Assembly: GCA_964411885.1 (NCBI GenBank)
Contig: CAYPMK010000018.1
Span: forward strand, 1-27,025
Direction: 5' to 3'
Source: JAKLHL01 sp964411885
GTDB taxonomy: Bacteria > Bdellovibrionota > JAFGOL01
Length of the DNA: 27,025 nt
The notes below the pieces were generated by a model. That model searched no databases, was not told the origin of the DNA, and saw only the letters and a program-made list of their open reading frames with translations. The number at the start of each line of letters is the position of its first letter. The stretch's first letter is position 1. The translations under genes and the position numbers were made by a program. This document shows positions 1-7,646 of this stretch, in pieces.

Positions 1-2088
1 ACGGCCATAGCCTATTTGGAAGAAGCATTAAAAGACATGAAAATAAACTGTAAAAGAGTAAATGAAACAGAAAGAATTAACGGTAACGAAGTTAGTAAAT
101 CATATATTTTAATACTCCCAACAGGAGAACATAAATTAAATAGATTTGCTAACAGCATGAAAAAACTTGATGTAGAATTAGTATTTAACCCTCATTATTT
201 AATAGAAAAAAAAGCCGTGGCAAGTTTTGAAGAACCACATCAAGACGACACACGATCAACCATAAATATCAGTCGTGAATTCATAGAAAACCAAGGTATA
301 AAAGACAAACTATCTGTAAGACATGAAACGCGACACTTGCTATCGTATATCTTAAAGGCTTTAGGGTACGATTCCATCTTTAACGCACAAATAACTTTTG
401 ATAAGCAAAGTGATAAGGCCTCATATAAGAATGGTTTTAATTTTGATGAAATCGCTGCATGGAGTGAAGATGTTTATGGTTTAACAAGAAAATTCAATCA
501 GGAATTCATAAAAAGTTATTTGGGGTTTCATACAGAAACAAAGGAGATCTTACATAGTTTAGACCTATTTCTAGAAAAAAAAGGGTTAGATCAAGACCCA
601 ATTTATAAACTGATATTACAAAGATTGTCTAAAATAATATTTTCATACGCTAACAACAAACCTACCACTAAAGAAGGACTTAAGAAAATAGAAAGCCTAT
701 TTAGGATGTTGTCTGATTATAATGAAGAAGAACTTATTAATATTAAAAATAAAATACTTAATTTATCTAACAGAAACCTAGTTGCTGAAACGGAGAATAT
801 TGCAGACCTGTCACTTTTAATAGATTACTATGATGTTGCAAATGATAGAACAAGGCGTGAATTAATAAGGGAAATTTATACTGCCACACTAACACTGGAC
901 GGCCTAATATTAGAGGCTCAAGACGCTATGGATGCGATAGATGCAAGATGTAGATCTACCAGCCATGAAACGACAACAGAAGATGGTTATCAAAGAACAT
1001 GGAAATATACCTCTAACATTGTAATAAATTATAAAAGCTACAGGAACAAAACGACAAACAATAATGTACATCATTTTGTTGTATCAGATGAAGCTAATCT
1101 AAAGATATACAGAGTAAGCATTACATCAGACAAAGAATTAGAAGACCCTAGAGAACTATTATTCACGAGGATGTGGGAGCAAACGCAACTATTCAATAAA
1201 ATAAAACAAAACAACAAAATAATAATGAGCAGAATAGAAGAATATGTAAAGGATATAAATCAGTTAAAACAAAAAAAAGAAACTGTGCAAGAAAAAGCAA
1301 AACCAAGAAAAGATCTTCTAGAAGACATACTTGAATATAGCAAGATAATGAGTGGCGTATGCAAAGAGAATTTTTCTAGTGATATAATGGTCCGTTACCT
1401 AATAGAAGAATGGAAATATCACATATCATTAATAGAAAAGGAAAAGGAGCAACGAGCACAAGCAGAAAACATCCAAACAACAGAAGTACCAAATACTAAT
1501 ACTAATACTAATACTAATACAGATATAGATGACCAATTCTGTGAATATGGTTTTGATAATATAACAAAAATATCTGTCAAGGATCTGGACAACAATATTC
1601 TGGAAGTAAAAATTCCAAGCATAAGTAATTCAGACGTACAAACAATAATGAAGGATTATACAAAGACACAAGTAAGTGATTACGAAGAATTGCTCAATCT
1701 AGTATTTAAAAAATTATCTGAACAAAAAGAATTAAATAATATAGGTAAAGACGAAAAAGACCTACTCTTTGGTAAAAAAGATAAACTAGGAAATAGGACT
1801 GGTGGCTTATACAATTATTGGATGCAAAACAAGGATGAAGGCGAAAACTGGATATATATAGCTGTTACTGGAGCCGTAATATATGAGAAAATGGCAAAAG
1901 AGAAAGAAATAGCTGACATCATTTATAAATCATACATAGAAATTGGAATATTAAATACAAGCTACGCGTTAATAGAAGAAAAAGTCAACCATAACGATAA
2001 GATAACTCCATTAAAGAGCCTAGAACTAATGAATTCAATTGAGATATTGAGAAAGTCTAGCAACACTAGTTTGAAAAAAATATATTAA
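1..2088 (+). CDS. Hypothetical protein with HExxH motif and shared C-terminal domain (5' partial)
   Basis: I do not recognise this protein. The frame is open to the first base of the window. The first possible start, TTG at 16, has no visible ribosome-binding site, so the gene probably begins upstream. Numbering from that TTG gives 690 residues. Residues 103-107 read HETRH, an HExxH zinc-metalloprotease-type motif in a predicted helix. An acidic FDEIAAWSED segment at about 143-152 could supply a third metal ligand (inference). The middle is Lys/Glu-rich and probably helical or coiled coil (about 400-480). A low-complexity Asn-Thr repeat follows, at about residues 493-502. The last 110 residues hold an LLFG/GxRTGG/NY/NWIY domain that recurs at the end of the next gene. 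Whether the protein is secreted cannot be judged because the true N-terminus is missing. It could be a metallopeptidase, a surface protein or an effector. Confidence 0.75.
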   Translation, partial: TAIAYLEEALKDMKINCKRVNETERINGNEVSKSYILILPTGEHKLNRFANSMKKLDVELVFNPHYLIEKKAVASFEEPHQDDTRSTINISREFIENQGIKDKLSVRHETRHLLSYILKALGYDSIFNAQITFDKQSDKASYKNGFNFDEIAAWSEDVYGLTRKFNQEFIKSYLGFHTETKEILHSLDLFLEKKGLDQDPIYKLILQRLSKIIFSYANNKPTTKEGLKKIESLFRMLSDYNEEELINIKNKILNLSNRNLVAETENIADLSLLIDYYDVANDRTRRELIREIYTATLTLDGLILEAQDAMDAIDARCRSTSHETTTEDGYQRTWKYTSNIVINYKSYRNKTTNNNVHHFVVSDEANLKIYRVSITSDKELEDPRELLFTRMWEQTQLFNKIKQNNKIIMSRIEEYVKDINQLKQKKETVQEKAKPRKDLLEDILEYSKIMSGVCKENFSSDIMVRYLIEEWKYHISLIEKEKEQRAQAENIQTTEVPNTNTNTNTNTDIDDQFCEYGFDNITKISVKDLDNNILEVKIPSISNSDVQTIMKDYTKTQVSDYEELLNLVFKKLSEQKELNNIGKDEKDLLFGKKDKLGNRTGGLYNYWMQNKDEGENWIYIAVTGAVIYEKMAKEKEIADIIYKSYIEIGILNTSYALIEEKVNHNDKITPLKSLELMNSIEILRKSSNTSLKKIY
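1492..1521 (+). repeat. In-frame AATACT hexanucleotide tandem repeat (Asn-Thr linker)
   Basis: Four full AATACT units plus a fifth, imperfect one (AATACA) encode five Asn-Thr pairs. They lie between the helical middle part and the C-terminal domain of the first protein. A hexamer keeps the reading frame, so slippage would change linker length and not switch the gene off. Confidence 0.85.
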
Positions 2089-2162
2089 ATGTTTATTTTC
2101 CCTTGAATCTTTTACAAACAAAGTGTTAAAACCCTTGCTGAAAAAATGGAGGCCACAAAAAA

Positions 2163-3731
2163 ATGAAAAAAACAGGACTACTTACATTACTAATATTAAT
2201 AAGCTCACTAATGCCATTAGATCTTAATGCGCAAATAACATTTACTAAAAGAGGAAAAGCAGTTAAGGCCATAAAAAGTGGAAATGTAAAGGAACTAAGC
2301 ACCATAATGTGTGCTAACGAGATAAACACAAATAAAGGTATTATGAATAAGAATACCTTGTTGGGAGAAATAATAAACGCCAACATCACAGAAGAAAAAA
2401 AGATAGAGATGTTAAATATATTATCTAATTCTTCAAATGATTTTAACCCAAATCAACCTTTAATATTAAATGGGCAATATGTGTCACCAATAGTTGCTGC
2501 CATAAATATCTTAGAGCTTGATCTTGCATCCAATCTAATAGACGCTGGATCAAATGTTGATGTTTGGACAAATAAAATGAACCTATGGGCTTCGAACATA
2601 ATACCTAACGCAACACCCTATAGAATAATGGAAAGGACAAACCCACTAATCTCAGCAATACATGTTCTTGATTTTATAGAAAGCGATAATCATATAACAG
2701 AAGGTAAGGTCCTTGAGCTTATAAGAAAGATCCTCTACTCTTTCCCTGAGAGCATTTCAAATGCAACAGAAGAATTCAAAAGTTATACAGAAGAAGCAAT
2801 AAATGTATGTATAAATGAAGCGTGGGATGACGTGTTATACGAAATATTGGCGACTGAATTAACTACAGAAGAAACAATAATAAATACACTTGAAAAGGTT
2901 CTGGCCTCTGACCATACAGACAAAATGAAATCTGAGTTAATTAAACCTATTCTGCATGTAATGAACATGAGGGATATGGATATAAATAATATAGAGATTA
3001 ACGCTAACGTTATAAAACCAGAACAAGAAGTAATGCCTATAAAAGAAACTCCTTTGGTGGCTGCTGCAAGAGCGGAGCAAACTAATGTATATAAAACACT
3101 AGTGAACGCTGGAGCAATACCAGAAGAACAACATGTTGTATACAATGGTAAGTTTGACGAAGATCCTTATAGAAAAAAAGTATCAATAACAAGCATAGCA
3201 GAAGCTTACAATGCAAATGATGTCTTCCAATTAGCAACAAGTGTAATAAGCCTTGATAAAGCACTTCAAATGCTTAAGACATATAATTACGGATTTGACT
3301 CAAAGAATTTTAATGAACAAATTGATGCTGCTATTTCTAAAATGGTAATAGTTGGAGAATATAGAATAACTGAGAGGGAATTGACCCTATTTTTTGGACC
3401 AAGGAATGAGTTTGGAACAAGAACAGGTGGCATTTTTAATTATTCCTCAGACAACCCAGCAATATGGAATAACTGGATCTATGTATCACTTATAGGATGT
3501 CTATGTTTCCAAGATAAAGAAATAGTAAAAAACAGGGATATTAGTACAACAATATATAATGGTTTCATTAAAACGGGTCTTATAAATATAAGCTCTCATG
3601 TAATACTTAATGAATTAAAAAGAGATAACCTTGTGATACCCGGATCAGAAAGACAATTCAGGTCTGCTCTGGAATTCATCATAAAAGAAGGTCGTAGCAT
3701 ATCAACAGGAAGAGCGCCTATACGCTATTGA
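2163..3731 (+). CDS. Secreted protein with ankyrin-like segments and shared C-terminal domain
   Basis: A 522-residue protein of unknown function. It starts with a clear signal peptide: a Lys-Lys n-region, a hydrophobic stretch, and a probable cleavage after Leu-Asn-Ala at residue 23. The start is supported by GGAGG about 10 bases upstream. Residues 108-134 (SPIVAAI...NLIDAGS) and 296-322 (TPLVAAA...TLVNAGA) look like ankyrin repeats, which usually bind proteins. Residues 385-490 repeat the domain found at the end of the preceding gene, with FFG, GTRTGG, NY and NWIY in the same order. The two genes are 74 bp apart on the same strand, so they could be co-transcribed and work together in the envelope or outside the cell (inference). 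The rest of the protein is mostly helical with no recognisable catalytic motif. Confidence 0.8.
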   Translation: MKKTGLLTLLILISSLMPLDLNAQITFTKRGKAVKAIKSGNVKELSTIMCANEINTNKGIMNKNTLLGEIINANITEEKKIEMLNILSNSSNDFNPNQPLILNGQYVSPIVAAINILELDLASNLIDAGSNVDVWTNKMNLWASNIIPNATPYRIMERTNPLISAIHVLDFIESDNHITEGKVLELIRKILYSFPESISNATEEFKSYTEEAINVCINEAWDDVLYEILATELTTEETIINTLEKVLASDHTDKMKSELIKPILHVMNMRDMDINNIEINANVIKPEQEVMPIKETPLVAAARAEQTNVYKTLVNAGAIPEEQHVVYNGKFDEDPYRKKVSITSIAEAYNANDVFQLATSVISLDKALQMLKTYNYGFDSKNFNEQIDAAISKMVIVGEYRITERELTLFFGPRNEFGTRTGGIFNYSSDNPAIWNNWIYVSLIGCLCFQDKEIVKNRDISTTIYNGFIKTGLINISSHVILNELKRDNLVIPGSERQFRSALEFIIKEGRSISTGRAPIRY

Positions 3732-3759
3732 CAACCTCGTTGTTTAGAGGTTCTATATA
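3728..3759 (+). promoter_or_regulatory. Candidate rocD promoter with dyad in a long spacer
   Basis: A perfect -35 hexamer TTGACA (3728-3733) overlaps the stop codon of the preceding gene. TATATA (3754-3759) lies 20 bp downstream. The over-long spacer holds an inverted repeat, AACCTC (3733-3738) and GAGGTT (3747-3752). Long spacers with a central dyad are known from MerR-type activated promoters. No such regulator is in the window, so this is only a possibility. The same dyad could instead form a small hairpin in read-through RNA. Confidence 0.4.
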
Positions 3760-3790
3760 CAGGTATCTAAAAAATAAGGAGTACCTGTAT
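3757..3790 (+). promoter_or_regulatory. Inverted repeat around the rocD ribosome-binding site
   Basis: ATACAGGTA (3757-3765) and TACCTGTAT (3782-3790) are perfect 9-bp arms around a 16-base loop. The loop carries the Shine-Dalgarno AAGGAG (3776-3781), and the 3' arm contains the first two bases of the rocD ATG (3789). In read-through RNA this would be a start-codon-sequestering hairpin. In DNA it could be an operator. If transcription starts near 3766, the 5' arm is not in the RNA and only the operator reading works. Confidence 0.5.
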
Positions 3791-4988
3791 GGAAAAAAGC
3801 AAAACATACATTCAAAGATCAGAAAAGTTTGGAGCACACAATTATAAACCACTCCCAGTAGTACTTGAAAAAGCAGAAGGTGTTTGGGTGTGGGACGTTG
3901 ATGGCAATAAATATATGGATATGCTTAGTGCATATTCTGCACTTAACCATGGCCACAGACACCCTAAAATAGTTGAAAGAGCAAAAAAACAATTAGATAA
4001 AGTTGCTCTTGTATCTAGAGCGTTCTATGCAGAAAAACTTGCAGAGTTTAATGAAAGAATAACTAAATTGTCTGGCTACCAGATGACGCTACCAATGAAT
4101 TCTGGTGCAGAAGCAGTTGAAACAGCGATAAAATTAATAAGAAAATGGGCTTATACAGTAAAAAAGATACCAAGACACGAAGCAGAAATAATAGTTTGTT
4201 CAGACAATTTCCATGGACGAACAACGACTATAATATCTTTCTCCACAGAGTTGGATTACAAAAATGATTTTGGACCATTCACTCCCGGATTCAAGGTAGT
4301 GAAGTATGGCGATATCAATGATCTCAAAAACGCAATTAACAAGAACACGGCCGCATTCCTAGTTGAACCAATACAGGGAGAAGCAGGAATAAACATTCCT
4401 CCTGCTGGTTATCTTAAACAAGCAAAAGAACTTTGTGAAAAGAACAACATATTGTTCGCTGCAGATGAAATACAAACTGGCTTAGGAAGAACTGGAAAAC
4501 TATTTTGCTATATGTGGGAAAACATTCGCCCAGACATACTTATAGTTGGAAAAGCTTTAGGCGGTGGGTTAATGCCAATAAGTGCAGTACTCGCTGACGA
4601 AGCGGTAATGGGTCTCTTCAAACCCGGAGAGCATGGCTCTACTTTTGGTGGCAACCCTTTAGCTTGTGAATGTGCATTAGCAGCAATGGATGTTTTAGAG
4701 CAAGAACATCTTATAGAACGTTCAAATGAAATGGGTAATTATTTCATGCAGGAACTAAAGGATATAAACTCTCCTCACGTTAAAGAAGTAAGAGGAAAAG
4801 GTCTTTTAATAGGCGTAGAACTTAAACCAGAAGTTGGAAGTGCAAGACCCTTCTGCGAAGCTCTAATGAAAAGAGGACTGCTTTGCAAAGAAACACACGA
4901 ACATGTAATAAGGTTTGCTCCTCCTCTTATTATAAGCAAAGAAGAACTTAATTGGGCACTAGGACACGTTAGAGAAGTCCTTAAATAA
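3789..4988 (+). CDS. rocD: Ornithine--oxo-acid aminotransferase
   Basis: A PLP-dependent class-III (fold type I) aminotransferase that moves the delta-amino group of ornithine to 2-oxoglutarate, giving glutamate semialdehyde (which cyclises to pyrroline-5-carboxylate) and glutamate. At 399 residues it has the usual bacterial RocD length. Visible features are the N-terminal substrate region (about 15-55), the NSGAEAVE cofactor phosphate loop (104-111), the aspartate of ADEIQTG that contacts the PLP ring nitrogen (D226), and the Schiff-base lysine in LIVGKALGGG (K255). The start has AAGGAG seven bases upstream. The next gene begins inside the stop codon (TAATG), so the two are translationally coupled. 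Related acetylornithine or 4-aminobutyrate transaminases are alternatives. The SAYSALNHGHRHPKI and GEHGSTFGGNPLA stretches favour RocD. Confidence 0.9.
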   Translation: MEKSKTYIQRSEKFGAHNYKPLPVVLEKAEGVWVWDVDGNKYMDMLSAYSALNHGHRHPKIVERAKKQLDKVALVSRAFYAEKLAEFNERITKLSGYQMTLPMNSGAEAVETAIKLIRKWAYTVKKIPRHEAEIIVCSDNFHGRTTTIISFSTELDYKNDFGPFTPGFKVVKYGDINDLKNAINKNTAAFLVEPIQGEAGINIPPAGYLKQAKELCEKNNILFAADEIQTGLGRTGKLFCYMWENIRPDILIVGKALGGGLMPISAVLADEAVMGLFKPGEHGSTFGGNPLACECALAAMDVLEQEHLIERSNEMGNYFMQELKDINSPHVKEVRGKGLLIGVELKPEVGSARPFCEALMKRGLLCKETHEHVIRFAPPLIISKEELNWALGHVREVLK

Positions 4989-5752
4989 TGTTATTGACCA
5001 TAATTTTTCTTTGTATTTCTGCCTTTGTCGCTGGGTTCATAGATTCTATAGCTGGTGGCGGTGGTTTAATAAGTCTGCCTGCTCTTTTGGCAGCGGGCAT
5101 CCCTTCTCACATAGCCTTGGGTACAAACAAACTACAATCAATGTGCGGCACTTCTTTTTCTGTGATCAATTATGCTAGAAAAAATAAGATCATATGGAAA
5201 GCGGCGCTCACAGGTCTTCCTTTTGCACTAATAGGCTCTTGGATAGGAGCTAGAACAACACTTATAATACCCTCTGCAACATTAGCAAAAGTTCTAATAT
5301 TCATGTTGCCGCCGGCTGTAATACTCATGCTTGCATCAAATGCATTATTAAATAAAAAAACAGACACAACTAAATGCAACAGTAACATGTATCTTAATAT
5401 AAGCATTGTATGCTTGATGATAGGTGCATACGACGGTTTTTTTGGTCCAGGAACTGGTACTTTCCTTATCGTATTAATGGTTCTCTTATGTAAAATACCA
5501 TTAATAAATGCAAGTGCTACCGCAAAGGTATTTAACCTTGCCTCTAACGTAGGAGCTGTACTTAGTTTTATGATCTCTGGACATATTTATTATGCATTGG
5601 CCATAGCAATGGCGGTGTCAAACATAGCTGGCAATCTTACAGGCAGCTCAATGGCGATTAAAAAAGGAAATCCTTTTATACAGAAATTTGTTTATATCGC
5701 TATAGGAATATTATTTATCTATCTTATCTGGAATAACTACATTAGAGCCTAA
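4988..5752 (+). CDS. TSUP (TauE/SafE) family membrane permease
   Basis: A 254-residue integral membrane protein with about eight predicted transmembrane helices. It has the internal two-fold repeat typical of the TSUP family. The first repeat carries GFIDSIAGGGGLISLP (16-31) and the second GAYDGFFGPGTGTF. Family members move sulfite, sulfonates, sulfoacetate or other small organic anions. The substrate cannot be told from sequence. It starts on the stop codon of rocD (TAATG), implying translational coupling, which could link it to amino-acid-derived carboxylates (inference). Its 3' end overlaps the convergent receiver/kinase gene by 42 bp, so the two operons meet without a terminator between them. 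Confidence 0.85.
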   Translation: MLLTIIFLCISAFVAGFIDSIAGGGGLISLPALLAAGIPSHIALGTNKLQSMCGTSFSVINYARKNKIIWKAALTGLPFALIGSWIGARTTLIIPSATLAKVLIFMLPPAVILMLASNALLNKKTDTTKCNSNMYLNISIVCLMIGAYDGFFGPGTGTFLIVLMVLLCKIPLINASATAKVFNLASNVGAVLSFMISGHIYYALAIAMAVSNIAGNLTGSSMAIKKGNPFIQKFVYIAIGILFIYLIWNNYIRA

Positions 5753-6865
5753 CTCTACAGTAAAAGTACTCCCTACTCCGGGCGTGCTATCTAGTTTTAC
5801 AGTCCCGTTGTATAAAGACACCAGCTTCTTAACTGTAGAAAGGCCAAGTCCACTACCCAATATATTTATAGTCTGTTCATTCTTTATCCTAACAAAGTCA
5901 TTGAATAGTCTTTTTGCGTCCTCTGGTTCTATTCCTATTCCAGTATCAGAAACTTTTATTTGTACACCACCGTCTATATTAGCTATATTTATATCAACAG
6001 TTCCATTGTCTTTATTATACTTAACTGAATTAGTTATTAGGTTGTTGAATATTATATCCATCTCACCTTTATCTGCCACAAACTCAATAACATCTGGTAT
6101 ATTAACATTTATTTTTATGTTTCTTGGTATAGCGTCAAAAGCAACTAGTTCTACCGATGATCTTATTACGTCACATAAATTTATCTTTTCAAAATTTCTT
6201 TTCTTCTCTCCCGACTCAATTCTTGTCATATCAAGAAGGTCAAAGATCATCTTTCTCATACCATCAAGCCTTAAAAGGCTCCTGTTAAGCATCATTTCAT
6301 AATCTTGTTCGCTGATCTTACCAAAACGTTTTCTTAATATATTCAAATATCCTTCTATAGCAGCTAATGGTGCTTTTAATTCATGAGAAAGTACAGATAT
6401 GAACTGGAATCTTACTCTTCGTCTTTCCTCATCTGATTTTCTTGCATGTCTTGCAAGCATAAGGTGCAAAGTTGCTTTTCTTACTGAATATCTTAACTCA
6501 TCTGGAGTGAATGGCTTTGCTATAAAATCATAAGCACCAAGTTTTGTTGCCTGCACTGCAGTTTCAAATGTAGCATACGCAGTTATCATGATTGTTATAG
6601 CGTCTATATTCTGAGATGTAACATGTTGAAGGATATCTAGCCCTGTCATGTCTGGAAGTTTATAGTCCAACAATATAACATCTGGACTTTCATTCTTAAG
6701 GTATTCTATAAAATCCTGTCCCCTAGAGAACTTTTTAACACTAAAAGAGGCTCGCGTTTCTATGTTTGGAATATCGACTATAAAATCCCTCAGTACTCTT
6801 TCTGCACCAAGGCACATAGCCTGTTCATCGTCTATTATAACTGCTTTAATCCTTACTTCATTCAT
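5711..6865 (-). CDS. Receiver-histidine kinase protein (REC-HisKA-HATPase)
   Basis: A soluble signalling protein with a receiver domain at the N-terminus (about 5-125) and a histidine kinase core behind it. From the ATG at 6865, the receiver has Asp12/Asp13, the phospho-acceptor Asp67, Thr95 and Lys117. The kinase has the H-box SHELKAP with His161, then N, G1 and G2 boxes (NNLITNSVKYN, DTGIGI, GSGLGL). There is no membrane segment. A TTG at 6877 is a possible earlier start overlapping the previous stop (GTTGA). I prefer the ATG four codons on. Either way the gene is the last of the rex-hyd operon. The order REC-then-kinase suggests that phosphorylation by an upstream partner controls the kinase (inference). 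It has no DNA-binding output domain, so its downstream target is not visible here. Confidence 0.85.
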   Translation of the reverse strand: MNEVRIKAVIIDDEQAMCLGAERVLRDFIVDIPNIETRASFSVKKFSRGQDFIEYLKNESPDVILLDYKLPDMTGLDILQHVTSQNIDAITIMITAYATFETAVQATKLGAYDFIAKPFTPDELRYSVRKATLHLMLARHARKSDEERRRVRFQFISVLSHELKAPLAAIEGYLNILRKRFGKISEQDYEMMLNRSLLRLDGMRKMIFDLLDMTRIESGEKKRNFEKINLCDVIRSSVELVAFDAIPRNIKINVNIPDVIEFVADKGEMDIIFNNLITNSVKYNKDNGTVDINIANIDGGVQIKVSDTGIGIEPEDAKRLFNDFVRIKNEQTINILGSGLGLSTVKKLVSLYNGTVKLDSTPGVGSTFTVELGSNVVIPDKIDK

Positions 6866-6873
6866 AGATAAAC

Positions 6874-7266
6874 TCAACCTAAAAGACGTTCTATTTCTTT
6901 AACAAGCTGCTCTACTCTTACAGGTTTAGTAAATACAGCATCTGCTTTTATCCAGTGTTTTTCGTCTGGCGTTACAGAATTGAATTCCATACCGGTTTGT
7001 CCGGTAACAGCTGTAACCATTATTACTGGTACTTTTGGATATTTTCTTTTTATCTCGTAAGACAGGACAAAACCATCATCCATCTTTTCCATCATAAGAT
7101 CTACTATGGCAGCATCAGGTTTTAGTGTTTCTAATATCTGGTTTGCCTTTTTTCTGCTCTCTGCTGTAACAACATTATAACCTTCAGTTTCAAGTTCCAT
7201 TTTTTCCTGAAGAAGATAATCTGGATCGTCGTCCACTACCAAGATAGTTTTTTGTACTTTATTCAT
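6874..7266 (-). CDS. Single-domain response regulator receiver
   Basis: A 130-residue protein consisting only of a CheY-like receiver domain. Asp12/Asp13/Asp14 form the acidic pocket, Asp56 is the phospho-acceptor in IVDLMME, Thr85 is the switch residue and Lys114 lies in FTKPV. The start ATG overlaps the stop of the preceding receiver gene (ATGA), so translation is coupled. It resembles that neighbour closely: both have an MME...GF.L..EI segment and PKVP, pointing to tandem duplication. An insert around residues 88-105 (GQTGMEFNSVTPDEKHW) distinguishes it. With no output domain it probably acts as a phosphate shuttle or sink, or by protein contact, in the hydrogenase-linked relay. Confidence 0.9.
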   Translation of the reverse strand: MNKVQKTILVVDDDPDYLLQEKMELETEGYNVVTAESRKKANQILETLKPDAAIVDLMMEKMDDGFVLSYEIKRKYPKVPVIMVTAVTGQTGMEFNSVTPDEKHWIKADAVFTKPVRVEQLVKEIERLLG

Positions 7267-7634
7267 CTGCCAAGAACCTCTTCTACTACTTTAGCTAATT
7301 TATCTGGGTCCACTGGTTTATCTAGAAAATTAACAACAGCACCCCAAGTATCGCCCGGCTCAGACATCCAATTAGCTTTGTCCGCAGCTCCAGACATAAT
7401 TATCAATGGCACTTTAGGAAAATTCTTTCCTATCTCTCTGGCAAGTGTAAAACCAGCAGTTCTATGCTCCATCATAACATCTATGATCATAAGGTCTGGT
7501 TTTTCATTCTTTAGTCTATTAATTGCTTCTTTTGCAGTATTCGCTGTAATAACAGTGTGCCCTTTTTCTTCTAGAACCATCTTGTTCTGTTCTACCAGAT
7601 CCACATCATCATCAACTAAAAAGATCTTTGCCAT
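7263..7634 (-). CDS. Single-domain response regulator receiver
   Basis: A 123-residue CheY-like receiver with no output domain. Asp8/Asp9 and phospho-acceptor Asp52 (MIIDVMME), switch Ser81 and Lys106 (FLDKPV) are all present, so it should be phosphorylatable. The start has a near-perfect Shine-Dalgarno (AAGGAGG, seven bases from the ATG), the strongest in the operon, and may give high expression relative to the sensor kinase 12 bp upstream. It is paralogous to the next gene, which it overlaps by ATGA. The likely phosphodonor is the adjacent hydrogenase-like histidine kinase (inference from gene order). Confidence 0.9.
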   Translation of the reverse strand: MAKIFLVDDDVDLVEQNKMVLEEKGHTVITANTAKEAINRLKNEKPDLMIIDVMMEHRTAGFTLAREIGKNFPKVPLIIMSGAADKANWMSEPGDTWGAVVNFLDKPVDPDKLAKVVEEVLGR

Positions 7635-7646
7635 CTTAAACCTCCT

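Noticed and set aside
16..18. TTG at 16 as the true start of the first gene
   Set aside because: The frame is open to base 1 and there is no ribosome-binding site; the gene is better treated as cut by the window.
1419..1622. Small minus-strand reading frame rich in Leu-Val
   Set aside because: It is the complement of the hexanucleotide repeat within the first protein, without a start signal or homology.
5784..6302. 172-codon plus-strand frame opposite the receiver-kinase
   Set aside because: A shadow of a well-conserved kinase on the other strand; low-complexity Ser/Ile/Leu composition and no ribosome-binding site.
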